From assembly GCA_964057225.1 (NCBI GenBank), contig OZ059900.1, positions 6,272,501 to 6,336,500 of the forward strand: a DNA stretch of 64,000 nucleotides, in the 5' to 3' direction. Source of the DNA: Auanema rhodensis (lineage: Eukaryota; Nematoda; Chromadorea; Rhabditida; Rhabditidae). The notes under the pieces were generated by a model. That model did not search any database, was not told where the DNA came from, and saw nothing but the letters and a program-made list of their open reading frames with translations. Shown piece after piece: positions 46,940-63,000 of this stretch (within the stretch, counting starts at the first letter, position 1; each line of letters begins with the position of its first letter). The translations under genes were made by a program, and so were the position numbers.

Positions 46940-49900
46940 TACAAATTTTACAAAAAAAGGTAAATTTTCAAAAACTTATAAGTAGAGAACTGTTAATTAT
47001 TTTGAGATGAAATTCACAAAATTCTAAGATGTGATATTAAACTCTACAATACTCAAAGATGATCAAACAATAAAGACGGTAATGTAGATTTCAAATTGAT
47101 TGAAAAAATACAAAAAGTTACAAAAAAAGGTAAATTTTCAAAAACTTATAAGTAGAGAACTGTTAATTATTTTGAGATGAAATTCACAAAATTCTAAGAT
47201 GTGATATAAAACTCTACAATACTCAAAGATGATCAAAAAATAGAGACGGTAATGTAGATTTCAAATTGATTGAAAAAATATAAAATTTTACAAAAAAAGG
47301 TAAATTTTCAAAAACTTATAAGTAGAGAACTGTTAATTATTTTGAGATGAAATTCACAAAATTCTAAGATGTGATATTGAACTCTACAATACTCAAAGAT
47401 GATCAAACAATAAAGACGGTAATGTAGATTTTGAATTGATTGAAAAAATACAAAAAGTTACAAAAAAAGGTAAATTTTCAAAAACTTATAAGTAGAGAAC
47501 TGTTAATTATTTTGAGATGAAATTCACAAAATTCTAAGATGTGATATTGAACTCTACAATACTCAAAGATGATCAAACAATAAAGACGGTAATGTAGATT
47601 TCAAATTGATTGAAAAAATACAAAAAGTTACAAAAAAAGGTAAATTTTCAAAAACTTATAAGTAGAGAACTGTTAATTATTTTGAGATGAAATTCACAAA
47701 ATTCTAAGATGTGATATTAAACTCTACAATACTCAAAGATGATCAAAAAATAGAGACGGTAATGTAGATTTCAAATTGATTGAAAAAATATAAAAATTTA
47801 CAAAAAAAGGTAAATTTTCAAAAACTTATAAGTAAAGAACTGTTAATTATTTTGAGATGAATATCTCAAAATTGCAAGATGTGATATTAAACTCTACAGT
47901 ACTCAAAGATGATCAAACAATAAAGACGGTAATGTAGATTTCAAATTGATTGAAAAAATACAAAATTTTACAAAAAAAGGTAAATTTTCAAAAACTTATA
48001 AGTAGAGAACTGTTCATTATTTTGAGATGAATATCTCAAAATTGCAAGATGTGATATTAAACTCTACAATACTCAAAGATGATCAAACAATAAAGACGTG
48101 AATGTAGATTTTGAATTGATTGAAAAAATACAAAAAGTTACAAAAAAAGGTAAATTTTCAAAAACTTATAAGTAGAGAACTGTTAATTATTTTGAGATGA
48201 AATTCACAAAATTCTAAGATGTGATATTAAACTCTACAATACTCAAAGATGATCAAACAATAAAAACGGTAATGTAGATTTCAAATTGATTGAAAAAATA
48301 CAAAAAGTTACAAAAAAAGGTAAATTTTCAAAAACTTATAAGTAGAGAACTGTTAATTATTTTGAGATGAAATTCACAAAATTCTAAGATGTGATATTAA
48401 ACTCTACAATACTCAAAGATGATCAAAAAATAGAGACGGTAATGTAGATTTCAAATTGATTGAAAAAATATAAAAATTTACAAAAAAAGGTAAATTTTCA
48501 AAAACTTATAAGTAAAGAACTGTTAATTATTTTGAGATGAATATCTCAAAATTGCAAGATGTGATATTAAACTCTACAGTACTCAAAGATGATCAAACAA
48601 TAAAGACGGTAATGTAGATTTCAAATTGATTGAAAAAATACAAAAAGTTACAAAAAAAGGTAAATTTTCAAAAACTTATAAGTAGAGAACTGTTAATTAT
48701 TTTGAGATGAAATTCACAAAATTCTAAGATGTGATATTAAACTCTACAATACTCAAAGATGATCAAACAATAAAGACGTGAATGTAGATTTTGAATTGAT
48801 TGAAAAAATACAAAAAGTTACAAAAAAAGGTAAATTTTCAAAAACTTATAAGTAGAGAACTGTTCATTATTTTGAGATGAAATTCTCAAAATTGCAAGAT
48901 GTGATATTAAACTCTACAATACTCAAAGATGATCAAACAATAAAGACGGTAATGTAGATTTTGAATTGATTGAAAAAATACAAAAAGTTACAAAAAAAGG
49001 TAAATTTTCAAAAACTTATAAGTAGAGAACTGTTAATTATTTTGAGATGAAATTCACAAAATTCTAAGATGTGATATTGAACTCTACAATACTCAAAGAT
49101 GATCAAACAATAAAGACGGTAATGTAGATTTCAAATTGATTGAAAAAATATAAAATTTTACAAAAAAAGGTAAATTTTCAAAAACTTATAAGTAAAGAAC
49201 TGTTAATTATTTTGAGATGAATATCTCAAAATTGCAAGATGTGATATTAAACTCTACAGTACTCAAAGATGATCAAACAATAAAGACGGTAATGTAGATT
49301 TCAAATTGATTGAAAAAATACAAAAAGTTACAAAAAAAGGTAAATTTTCAAAAACTTATAAGTAGAGAACTGTTAATTATTTTGAGATGAAATTCACAAA
49401 ATTCTAAGATGTGATATTAAACTCTACAATACTCAAAGATGATCAAAAAATAGAGACGGTAATGTAGATTTCAAATTGATTGAAAAAATATAAAAATTTA
49501 CAAAAAAAGGTAAATTTTCAAAAACTTATAAGTAAAGAACTGTTAATTATTTTGAGATGAATATCTCAAAATTGCAAGATGTGATATTAAACTCTACAGT
49601 ACTCAAAGATGATCAAACAATAAAGACGGTAATGTAGATTTCAAATTGATTGAAAAAATACAAAAAGTTACAAAAAAAGGTAAATTTTCAAAAACTTATA
49701 AGTAGAGAACTGTTAATTATTTTGAGATGAAATTCACAAAATTCTAAGATGTGATATTAAACTCTACAATACTCAAAGATGATCAAACAATAAAGACGTG
49801 AATGTAGATTTTGAATTGATTGAAAAAATACAAAAAGTTACAAAAAAAGGTAAATTTTCAAAAACTTATAAGTAGAGAACTGTTCATTATTTTGAGATGA

Positions 49901-52440
49901 AATTCTCAAAATTGCAAGATGTGATATTAAACTCTACAATACTCAAAGATGATCAAACAATAAAGACGGTAATGTAGATTTTGAATTGATTGAAAAAATA
50001 CAAAAAGTTACAAAAAAAGGTAAATTTTCAAAAACTTATAAGTAGAGAACTGTTAATTATTTTGAGATGAAATTCACAAAATTCTAAGATGTGATATTGA
50101 ACTCTACAATACTCAAAGATGATCAAACAATAAAGACGGTAATGTAGATTTCAAATTGATTGAAAAAATATAAAATTTTACAAAAAAAGGTAAATTTTCA
50201 AAAACTTATAAGTAAAGAACTGTTAATTATTTTGAGATGAATATCTCAAAATTGCAAGATGTGATATTAAACTCTACAGTACTCAAAGATGATCAAACAA
50301 TAAAGACGGTAATGTAGATTTTGAATTGATTGAAAAAATACAAAAATTTACAAAAAAAGGTAAATTTTCAAAAACTTATAAGTAAAGAACTGTTAATTAT
50401 TTTGAGATGAATATCTCAAAATTGCAAGATGTGATATTAAACTCTACAGTACTCAAAGATGATCAAACAATAAAGACGGTAATGTAGATTTCAAATTGAT
50501 TGAAAAAATACAAAAAGTTACAAAAAAAGGTAAATTTTCAAAAACTTATAAGTAGAGAACTGTTAATTATTTTGAGATGAAATTCACAAAATTCTAAGAT
50601 GTGATATTAAACTCTACAATACTCAAAGATGATCAAACAATAAAGACGTGAATGTAGATTTTGAATTGATTGAAAAAATACAAAAAGTTACAAAAAAAGG
50701 TAAATTTTCAAAAACTTATAAGTAGAGAACTGTTCATTATTTTGAGATGAAATTCTCAAAATTGCAAGATGTGATATTAAACTCTACAATACTCAAAGAT
50801 GATCAAACAATAAAGACGGTAATGTAGATTTTGAATTGATTGAAAAAATACAAAAAGTTACAAAAAAAGGTAAATTTTCAAAAACTTATAAGTAGAGAAC
50901 TGTTAATTATTTTGAGATGAAATTCACAAAATTCTAAGATGTGATATTGAACTCTACAATACTCAAAGATGATCAAACAATAAAGACGGTAATGTAGATT
51001 TCAAATTGATTGAAAAAATATAAAATTTTACAAAAAAAGGTAAATTTTCAAAAACTTATAAGTAAAGAACTGTTAATTATTTTGAGATGAATATCTCAAA
51101 ATTGCAAGATGTGATATTAAACTCTACAGTACTCAAAGATGATCAAACAATAAAGACGGTAATGTAGATTTCAAATTGATTGAAAAAATACAAAAAGTTA
51201 CAAAAAAAGGTAAATTTTCAAAAACTTATAAGTAGAGAACTGTTAATTATTTTGAGATGAAATTCACAAAATTCTAAGATGTGATATTAAACTCTACAAT
51301 ACTCAAAGATGATCAAAAAATAGAGACGGTAATGTAGATTTCAAATTGATTGAAAAAATATAAAAATTTACAAAAAAAGGTAAATTTTCAAAAACTTATA
51401 AGTAAAGAACTGTTAATTATTTTGAGATGAATATCTCAAAATTGCAAGATGTGATATTAAACTCTACAGTACTCAAAGATGATCAAACAATAAAGACGGT
51501 AATGTAGATTTCAAATTGATTGAAAAAATACAAAAAGTTACAAAAAAAGGTAAATTTTCAAAAACTTATAAGTAGAGAACTGTTAATTATTTTGAGATGA
51601 AATTCACAAAATTCTAAGATGTGATATTAAACTCTACAATACTCAAAGATGATCAAACAATAAAGACGTGAATGTAGATTTTGAATTGATTGAAAAAATA
51701 CAAAAAGTTACAAAAAAAGGTAAATTTTCAAAAACTTATAAGTAGAGAACTGTTCATTATTTTGAGATGAAATTCTCAAAATTGCAAGATGTGATATTAA
51801 ACTCTACAATACTCAAAGATGATCAAACAATAAAGACGGTAATGTAGATTTTGAATTGATTGAAAAAATACAAAAAGTTACAAAAAAAGGTAAATTTTCA
51901 AAAACTTATAAGTAGAGAACTGTTAATTATTTTGAGATGAAATTCACAAAATTCTAAGATGTGATATTGAACTCTACAATACTCAAAGATGATCAAACAA
52001 TAAAGACGGTAATGTAGATTTCAAATTGATTGAAAAAATATAAAATTTTACAAAAAAAGGTAAATTTTCAAAAACTTATAAGTAAAGAACTGTTAATTAT
52101 TTTGAGATGAATATCTCAAAATTGCAAGATGTGATATTAAACTCTACAGTACTCAAAGATGATCAAACAATAAAGACGGTAATGTAGATTTCAAATTGAT
52201 TGAAAAAATACAAAATTTTACAAAAAAAGGTAAATTTTCAAAAACTTATAAGTAAAGAACTGTTAATTATTTTGAGATGAATATCTCAAAATTGCAAGAT
52301 GTGATATTAAACTCTACAGTACTCAAAGATGATCAAACAATAAAGACGGTAATGTAGATTTCAAATTGATTGAAAAAATACAAAATTTTACAAAAAAAGG
52401 TAAATTTTCAAAAACTTATAAGTAGAGAACTGTTAATTAT
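46940..52440. repeat. Alternating 6-mer and 5-mer higher-order repeats
   Basis: The variant AAAGACGTGAATG marks 48771, 49791, 50641 and 51661, spacings of 1020, 850 and 1020 bp (6, 5 and 6 monomers). The block is also marked by GAATATCTCAAAATTGC and ACTCTACAGTAC variants. Confidence 0.8.
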
Positions 52441-52999
52441 TTTGAGATGAAATTCTCAAAATTGCAAGATGTGATATTAAACTCTACAATACTCAAAGAT
52501 GATCAAACAATAAAGACGGTAATGTAAATTTCAAATTGATTGAAAAAATACAAAATTTTACAAAAAAAGGTAAATTTTCAAAAACTTATAAGTAAAGAAC
52601 TGTTAATTATTTCGAGAAGAAATTCACAAAATTCTAAGATGTGATATTAAACTCTACAAAACTCAAAGATGATCAAACAATAAAGACGGTAATGTAGATT
52701 TCAAATTGATTGAAAAAATACAAAATTTTACAAAAAAAGGTAAATTTTCAAAAACTTATAAGTAAAGAACTGTTAATTATTTTGAGATGAATATCTCAAA
52801 ATTGCAAGATGTGATATTAAACTCTACAGTACTCAAAGATGATCAAACAATAAAGACGGTAATGTAGATTTCAAATTGATTGAAAAAATACAAAATTTTA
52901 CAAAAAAAGGTAAATTTTCAAAAACTTATAAGTAAAGAACTGTTAATTATTTTGAGATGAATATCTCAAAATTGCAAGATGTGATATTAAACTCTACAA

Positions 53000-55900
53000 A
53001 ACTCAAAGATGATCAAACAATAAAGACGGTAATGTAGATTTCAAATTGATTGAAAAAATACAAAAAGTTATAAAAAAAGGTAAATTTTCAAAAACTTATA
53101 AGTAGAGAACTGTTAATTATTTTGAGATGAAATTCTCAAAATTGCAAGATGTGATATTAAACTCTACAGTACTCAAAGATGATCAAACAATAAAGACGTG
53201 AATGTAGATTTTGAATTGATTGAATAAATACAAAAAGTTACAAAAAAAGGTAAATTTTCAAAAACTTATAAGTAGAGAACTGTTAATTATTTTGAGATGA
53301 AATTCTCAAAATTGCAAGATGTGATATTAAACTCTACAATACTCAAAGATGATCAAACAATAAAGACGTGAATGTAGATTTTGAATTGATTGAAAAAATA
53401 CAAAAAGTTATAAAAAAAGGTAAATTTTCAAAAACTTATAAGTAGAGAACTGTTAATTATTTTGAGATGAAATTCTCAAAATTGCAAGATGTGATATTAA
53501 ACTCTACAGTACTCAAAGATGATCAAACAATAAAGACGTGAATGTAGATTTTGAATTGATTGAATAAATACAAAAAGTTACAAAAAAAGGTAAATTTTCA
53601 AAAACTTATAAGTAGAGAACTGTTAATTATTTTGAGATGAAATTCTCAAAATTGCAAGATGTGATATTAAACTCTACAATACTCAAAGATGATCAAACAA
53701 TAAAGACGTGAATGTAGATTTTGAATTGATTGAAAAAATACAAAAAGTTACAAAAAAAGGTAAATTTTCAAAAACTTATAAGTAGAGAACTGTTAATTAT
53801 TTTGAGATGAAATTCACAAAATTCTAAGATGTGATATTAAACTCTACAATACTCAAAGATGATCAAACAATAAAGACGGTAATGTAGATTTCAAATTGAT
53901 TGAAAAAATACAAAAAGTTATAAAAAAAGGTAAATTTTCAAAAACTTATAAGTAGAGAACTGTTAATTATTTTGAGATGAAATTCTCAAAATTGCAAGAT
54001 GTGATATTAAACTCTACAATACTCAAAGATGATCAAACAATAAAGACGTGAATGTAGATTTTGAATTGATTGAAAAAATACAAAAAGTTATAAAAAAAGG
54101 TAAATTTTCAAAAACTTATAAGTAGAGAACTGTTAATTATTTTGAGATGAAATTCTCAAAATTGCAAGATGTGATATTAAACTCTACAGTACTCAAAGAT
54201 GATCAAACAATAAAGACGTGAATGTAGATTTTGAATTGATTGAATAAATACAAAAAGTTACAAAAAAAGGTAAATTTTCAAAAACTTATAAGTAGAGAAC
54301 TGTTAATTATTTTGAGATGAAATTCTCAAAATTGCAAGATGTGATATTAAACTCTACAATACTCAAAGATGATCAAACAATAAAGACGTGAATGTAGATT
54401 TTGAATTGATTGAAAAAATACAAAAAGTTACAAAAAAAGGTAAATTTTCAAAAACTTATAAGTAGAGAACTGTTAATTATTTTGAGATGAAATTCACAAA
54501 ATTCTAAGATGTGATATTAAACTCTACAATACTCAAAGATGATCAAACAATAAAGACGGTAATGTAGATTTCAAATTGATTGAAAAAATACAAAAAGTTA
54601 CAAAAAAAGGTAAATTTTCAAAAACTTATAAGTAGAGAACTGTTAATTATTTTGAGATGAAATTCTCAAAATTGCAAGATGTGATATTAAACTCTACAAT
54701 ACTCAAAGATGATCAAACAATAAAGACGTGAATGTAGATTTTGAATTGATTGAAAAAATACAAAAAGTTATAAAAAAAGGTAAATTTTCAAAAACTTATA
54801 AGTAGAGAACTGTTAATTATTTTGAGATGAAATTCTCAAAATTGCAAGATGTGATATTAAACTCTACAGTACTCAAAGATGATCAAACAATAAAGACGTG
54901 AATGTAGATTTTGAATTGATTGAATAAATACAAAAAGTTACAAAAAAAGGTAAATTTTCAAAAACTTATAAGTAGAGAACTGTTAATTATTTTGAGATGA
55001 AATTCTCAAAATTGCAAGATGTGATATTAAACTCTACAATACTCAAAGATGATCAAACAATAAAGACGTGAATGTAGATTTTGAATTGATTGAAAAAATA
55101 CAAAAAGTTACAAAAAAAGGTAAATTTTCAAAAACTTATAAGTAGAGAACTGTTAATTATTTTGAGATGAAATTCACAAAATTCTAAGATGTGATATTAA
55201 ACTCTACAATACTCAAAGATGATCAAACAATAAAGACGGTAATGTAGATTTCAAATTGATTGAAAAAATACAAAAAGTTATAAAAAAAGGTAAATTTTCA
55301 AAAACTTATAAGTAGAGAACTGTTAATTATTTTGAGATGAAATTCTCAAAATTGCAAGATGTGATATTAAACTCTACAATACTCAAAGATGATCAAACAA
55401 TAAAGACGGTAATGTAGATTTCAAATTGATTGAAAAAATACAAAATTTTACAAAAAAAGGTAAATTTTCAAAAACTTATAAGTAAAGAACTGTTAATTAT
55501 TTTGAGATGAATATCTCAAAATTGCAAGATGTGATATTAAACTCTACAGTACTCAAAGATGATCAAACAATAAAGACGGTAATGTAGATTTCAAATTGAT
55601 TGAAAAAATACAAAATTTTACAAAAAAAGGTAAATTTTCAAAAACTTATAAGTAAAGAACTGTTAATTATTTTGAGATGAATATCTCAAAATTGCAAGAT
55701 GTGATATTAAACTCTACAAAACTCAAAGATGATCAAACAATAAAGACGGTAATGTAGATTTCAAATTGATTGAAAAAATACAAAAAGTTATAAAAAAAGG
55801 TAAATTTTCAAAAACTTATAAGTAGAGAACTGTTAATTATTTTGAGATGAAATTCTCAAAATTGCAAGATGTGATATTAAACTCTACAGTACTCAAAGAT

Positions 55901-56600
55901 GATCAAACAATAAAGACGTGAATGTAGATTTTGAATTGATTGAATAAATACAAAAAGTTACAAAAAAAGGTAAATTTTCAAAAACTTATAAGTAGAGAAC
56001 TGTTAATTATTTTGAGATGAAATTCTCAAAATTGCAAGATGTGATATTAAACTCTACAATACTCAAAGATGATCAAACAATAAAGACGTGAATGTAGATT
56101 TTGAATTGATTGAAAAAATACAAAAAGTTATAAAAAAAGGTAAATTTTCAAAAACTTATAAGTAGAGAACTGTTAATTATTTTGAGATGAAATTCTCAAA
56201 ATTGCAAGATGTGATATTAAACTCTACAGTACTCAAAGATGATCAAACAATAAAGACGTGAATGTAGATTTTGAATTGATTGAATAAATACAAAAAGTTA
56301 CAAAAAAAGGTAAATTTTCAAAAACTTATAAGTAGAGAACTGTTAATTATTTTGAGATGAAATTCTCAAAATTGCAAGATGTGATATTAAACTCTACAAT
56401 ACTCAAAGATGATCAAACAATAAAGACGTGAATGTAGATTTTGAATTGATTGAAAAAATACAAAAAGTTACAAAAAAAGGTAAATTTTCAAAAACTTATA
56501 AGTAGAGAACTGTTAATTATTTTGAGATGAAATTCACAAAATTCTAAGATGTGATATTAAACTCTACAATACTCAAAGATGATCAAACAATAAAGACGGT
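53000..56600. repeat. 4-mer (680-bp) higher-order repeat
   Basis: AATTCACAAA monomers recur at 53811, 54491 and 55171 and again at 56531 (680, 680, 2 x 680). The monomers between carry GACGTG and TGAATAAATAC variants in fixed order. Confidence 0.8.
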
Positions 56601-59600
56601 AATGTAGATTTCAAATTGATTCAAAAAATACAAAAAGTTACAAAAAAAGGTAAATTTTCAAAAACTTATAAGTAAAGAACTGTTCATTATTTCGAGAAGA
56701 AATTCACAAAATTCTAAGATGTGATATTGAACTCTACAATACTCAAAGATGATCAAACAATAAAGACGGTAATGTAGATTTCAAATTGATTCAAAAAATA
56801 CAAAATTTTACAAAAAAAGGTAAATTTTCAAAAACTTATAAGTAAAGAACTGTTCATTATTTCGAGAAGAAATTCACAAAATTCTAAGATGTGATATTAA
56901 ACTCTACAATACTCAAAGATGATCAAACAATAAAGACGGTAATGTAGATTTCAAATTGATTGAAAAAATACAAAAAGTTACAAAAAAAGGTAAATTTTCA
57001 AAAACTTATAAGTAAAGAACTGTTAATTATTTTGAGATGAATATCTCAAAATTGCAAGATGTGATATTAAACTCTACAATACTCAAAGATGATCAAACAA
57101 TAAAGACGTGAATGTAGATTTTGAATTGATTGAAAAAATACAAAAAGTTATAAAAAAAGGTAAATTTTCAAAAACTTATAAGTAGAGAACTGTTAATTAT
57201 TTTGAGATGAAATTCTCAAAATTGCAAGATGTGATATTAAACTCTACAGTACTCAAAGATGATCAAACAATAAAGACGTGAATGTAGATTTTGAATTGAT
57301 TGAATAAATACAAAAAGTTACAAAAAAAGGTAAATTTTCAAAAACTTATAAGTAGAGAACTGTTAATTATTTTGAGATGAAATTCTCAAAATTGCAAGAT
57401 GTGATATTAAACTCTACAATACTCAAAGATGATCAAACAATAAAGACGTGAATGTAGATTTTGAATTGATTGAAAAAATACAAAAAGTTACAAAAAAAGG
57501 TAAATTTTCAAAAACTTATAAGTAGAGAACTGTTAATTATTTTGAGATGAAATTCACAAAATTCTAAGATGTGATATTAAACTCTACAATACTCAAAGAT
57601 GATCAAACAATAAAGACGGTAATGTAGATTTCAAATTGATTCAAAAAATACAAAAAGTTACAAAAAAAGGTAAATTTTCAAAAACTTATAAGTAAAGAAC
57701 TGTTCATTATTTCGAGAAGAAATTCACAAAATTCTAAGATGTGATATTGAACTCTACAATACTCAAAGATGATCAAACAATAAAGACGGTAATGTAGATT
57801 TCAAATTGATTCAAAAAATACAAAATTTTACAAAAAAAGGTAAATTTTCAAAAACTTATAAGTAAAGAACTGTTCATTATTTCGAGAAGAAATTCACAAA
57901 ATTCTAAGATGTGATATTAAACTCTACAATACTCAAAGATGATCAAACAATAAAGACGGTAATGTAGATTTCAAATTGATTGAAAAAATACAAAAAGTTA
58001 CAAAAAAAGGTAAATTTTCAAAAACTTATAAGTAAAGAACTGTTAATTATTTTGAGATGAATATCTCAAAATTGCAAGATGTGATATTAAACTCTACAGT
58101 ACTCAAAGATGATCAAACAATAAAGACGGTAATGTAGATTTCAAATTGATTGAAAAAATACAAAAAGTTACAAAAAAAGGTAAATTTTCAAAAACTTATA
58201 AGTAAAGAACTGTTCATTATTTTGAGATGAAATTCTCAAAATTCTAAGATGTGATATTAAACTCTACAATACTCAAAGATGATCAAACAATAAAGACGTG
58301 AATGTAGATTTTGAATTGATTGAAAAAATACAAAAAGTTACAAAAAAAGGTAAATTTCAAAAACTTATAAGTAAAGAACTGTTCATTATTTCGAGAAGAA
58401 ATTCTCAAAAATCTAAGATATGATATTAAACTCTACAATACTTAAAGATGATCAAACAATAAAGACGGTAATGTAGATTTCAAATTGATTGAAAAAATAC
58501 AAAAAGTTACAAAAAAAGGTAAATTTTCAAAAACTTATAAGTAAAGAACTGTTCATTATTTCGAGAAGAAATTCACAAAATTCTAAGATGTGATATTAAA
58601 CTCTACAATACTCAAAGATGATCAAACAATAAAGACGGTAATGTAGATTTCAAATTGATTGAAAAAATACAAAAAGTTACAAAAAAAGGTAAATTTTCAA
58701 AAACTTATAAGTAAAGAACTGTTAATTATTTTGAGATGAATATCTCAAAATTGCAAGATGTGATATTAAACTCTACAGTACTCAAAGATGATCAAACAAT
58801 AAAGACGGTAATGTAGATTTCAAATTGATTGAAAAAATACAAAAAGTTACAAAAAAAGGTAAATTTTCAAAAACTTATAAGTAAAGAACTGTTCATTATT
58901 TTGAGATGAAATTCTCAAAATTCTAAGATGTGATATTAAACTCTACAATACTCAAAGATGATCAAACAATAAAGACGGTAATGTAGATTTCAAATTGATT
59001 GAAAAAATACAAAAAGTTACAAAAAAAGGTAAATTTTCAAAAACTTATAAGTAAAGAACTGTTAATTATTTTGAGATGAATATCTCAAAATTGCAAGATG
59101 TGATATTAAACTCTACAGTACTCAAAGATGATCAAACAATAAAGACGGTAATGTAGATTTCAAATTGATTGAAAAAATACAAAAAGTTACAAAAAAAGGT
59201 AAATTTTCAAAAACTTATAAGTAAAGAACTGTTCATTATTTTGAGATGAAATTCTCAAAATTCTAAGATGTGATATTAAACTCTACAATACTCAAAGATG
59301 ATCAAACAATAAAGACGTGAATGTAGATTTTGAATTGATTGAAAAAATACAAAAAGTTACAAAAAAAGGTAAATTTCAAAAACTTATAAGTAAAGAACTG
59401 TTCATTATTTCGAGAAGAAATTCTCAAAAATCTAAGATATGATATTAAACTCTACAATACTCAAAGATGATCAAACAATAAAGACGGTAATGTAGATTTC
59501 AAATTGATTGAAAAAATACAAAAAGTTACAAAAAAAGGTAAATTTTCAAAAACTTATAAGTAAAGAACTGTTCATTATTTCGAGAAGAAATTCACAAAAT

Positions 59601-60060
59601 TCTAAGATGTGATATTAAACTCTACAATACTCAAAGATGATCAAACAATAAAGACGGTAATGTAGATTTCAAATTGATTGAAAAAATACAAAAAGTTACA
59701 AAAAAAGGTAAATTTTCAAAAACTTATAAGTAAAGAACTGTTAATTATTTTGAGATGAATATCTCAAAATTGCAAGATGTGATATTAAACTCTACAGTAC
59801 TCAAAGATGATCAAACAATAAAGACGGTAATGTAGATTTCAAATTGATTGAAAAAATACAAAAAGTTACAAAAAAAGGTAAATTTTCAAAAACTTATAAG
59901 TAAAGAACTGTTCATTATTTTGAGATGAAATTCTCAAAATTCTAAGATGTAATATTAAACTCTACAATACTCAAAGATGATCAAACAATAAAGACGTGAA
60001 TGTAGATTTTGAATTGATTGAAAAAATTTAAAAAGTTACAAAAAAAGGTAAATTTTCAAA
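56600..60060. repeat. 6-mer higher-order repeats (1,020 and 1,019 bp)
   Basis: GATTCAAAAAATAC recurs at 56619 and 57639 (1020 bp). A one-base deletion (AAATTTCAAAAAC in place of AAATTTTCAAAAAC) occurs near 58352 and again 1,019 bp later near 59371, so the deletion was copied along with the block. Confidence 0.8.
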
Positions 60061-63000
60061 AACTTATAAGTAAAGAACTGTTCATTATTTCGAGAAGAAA
60101 TTCACAAAATTCTAAGATGTGATATTAAACTCTACAATACTCAAAGATGATCAAACAATAAAGACGGTAATGTAGATTTCAAATTGATTGAAAAAATACA
60201 AAATTTTACAAAAAAAGGTAAATTTTCAAAAACTTATAAGTAAAGAACTGTTCATTATTTTGAGATGAAATTCTCAAAAATCTAAGATATGATATTGAAC
60301 TCTACAATACTCAAAGATGATCAAACAATAAAGACGGTAATGTAGATTTCAAATTGATTGAAAAAATACAAAAAGTTACAAAAAAAGGTAAATTTTCAAA
60401 AACTTATAAGTAAAGAACTGTTCATTATTTCGAGAAGAAATTCACAAAATTCTAAGATGTGATATTAAACTCTACAATACTCAAAGATGATCAAACAATA
60501 AAGACGGTAATGTAGATTTCAAATTGATTGAAAAAATACAAAAAGTTACAAAAAAAGGTAAATTTTCAAAAACTTATAAGTAAAGAACTGTTAATTATTT
60601 TGAGATGAAATTCTCAAAATTCTAAGATGTGAGATTAAACTCTACAATACTCAAAGATGATCGAACAATAAAGACGGTAATGTAGATTTCAAATTGATTG
60701 AAAAAATACAAAAAGTTACAAAAAAAGGTAAATTTTCAAAAACTTATAAGTAAAGAACTGTTAATTATTTTGAGATGAAATTCTCAAAATTCTAAGATGT
60801 GATATTAAACTCTACAATACTCAAAGATGATCAAACAATAAAGACGGTAATGTAGATTTCAAATTGATTGAAAAAATACAAAATTTTACAAAAAAAGGTA
60901 AATTTTCAAAAACTTATAAGTAAAGAACTGTTAATTATTTTGAGATGAAATTCTCAAAATTCTAAGATGTGATATTAAACTCTACAAAACTCGAAGATGA
61001 TCAAACAATAAAAACGGTAATGTAGATTTCAAATTGATTGAAAAAATACAAAAAGTTACAAAAAAAGGTAAATTTTCAAAAACTTATAAGTAAAGAACTG
61101 TTAATTATTTTGAGATGAAATTCTCAAAATTCTAAGATGTGATATTAAACTCTACAAAACTCGAAGATGATCAAACAATAAAAACGGTAATGTAGATTTC
61201 AAATTGATTGAAAAAATACAAAATTTTACAAAAAAAGGTAAAATTTCAAAAACTTATAAGTAAAGAACTGTTAATTATTTTGAGATGAAATTCTCAAAAT
61301 TCTAAGATGTGAGATTAAACTCTACAATACTCAAAGATGATCGAACAATAAAGACGGTAATGTAGATTTCAAATTGATTGAAAAAATACAAAAAGTTACA
61401 AAAAAAGGTAAATTTTCAAAAACTTATAAGTAAAGAACTGTTAATTATTTTGAGATGAAATTCTCAAAATTCTAAGATGTGAGATTAAACTCTACAATAC
61501 TCAAAGATGATCGAACAATAAAGACGGTAATGTAGATTTCAAATTGATTGAAAAAATACAAAAAGTTACAAAAAAAGGTAAATTTTCAAAAACTTATAAG
61601 TAAAGAACTGTTCATTATTTTGAGATGAAATTCTCAAAATTCTAAGATGTGATATTAAACTCTACAAAACTCGAAGATGATCAAACAATAAAAACGGTAA
61701 TGTAGATTTCAAATTGATTGAAAAAATACAAAATTTTACAAAAAAAGGTAAATTTTCAAAAACTTATAAGTAAAGAACTGTTAATTATTTTGAGATGAAT
61801 ATCTCAAAATTGCAAGATGTGATATTAAACTCTACAGTACTCAAAGATGATCAAACAATAAAGACGGTAATGTAGATTTCAAATTGATTGAAAAAATACA
61901 AAATTTTACAAAAAAAGGTAAATTTTCAAAAACTTATAAGTAAAGAACTGTTAATTATTTTGAGATGAAATTCTCAAAATTGCAAGATGTGATATTAAAC
62001 TCTACAATACTCAAAGATGATCAAACAATAAAGACGGTAATGTAGATTTCAAATTGATTGAAAAAATACAAAAAGTTACAAAAAAAGGTAAATTTTCAAA
62101 AACTTATAAGTAGAGAACTGTTAATTATTTTGAGATGAAATTCTCAAAATTCTAAGATGTGAGATTAAACTCTACAATACTCAAAGATGATCAAACAATA
62201 AAGACGGTAATGTAGATTTCAAATTGATTGAAAAAATACAAAAAGTTACAAAAAAAGGTAAATTTTCAAAAACTTATAAGTAAAGATCTGTTAATTATTT
62301 TGAGATGAAATTCTCAAAATTCTAAGATGTGATATTAAACTCTACAATACTCAAAGATGATCAAACAATAAAGACGGTAATGTAGATTTCAAATTGATTG
62401 AAAAAATACAAAAAGTTACAAAAAAAGGTAAATTTTCAAAAACTTATAAGTAAAGAACTGTTAATTATTTTGAGATGAAATTCTCAAAATTCTAAGATGT
62501 GATATTAAACTCTACAAAACTCGAAGATGATCAAACAATAAAAACGGTAATGTAGATTTCAAATTGATTGAAAAAATACAAAATTTTACAAAAAAAGGTA
62601 AATTTTCAAAAACTTATAAGTAAAGAACTGTTAATTATTTTGAGATGAATATCTCAAAATTGCAAGATGTGATATTAAACTCTACAGTACTCAAAGATGA
62701 TCAAACAATAAAGACGGTAATGTAGATTTCAAATTGATTGAAAAAATACAAAATTTTACAAAAAAAGGTAAATTTTCAAAAACTTATAAGTAAAGAACTG
62801 TTAATTATTTTGAGATGAAATTCTCAAAATTGCAAGATGTGATATTAAACTCTACAATACTCAAAGATGATCAAACAATAAAGACGGTAATGTAGATTTC
62901 AAATTGATTGAAAAAATACAAAAAGTTACAAAAAAAGGTAAATTTTCAAAAACTTATAAGTAGAGAACTGTTAATTATTTTGAGATGAAATTCTCAAAAT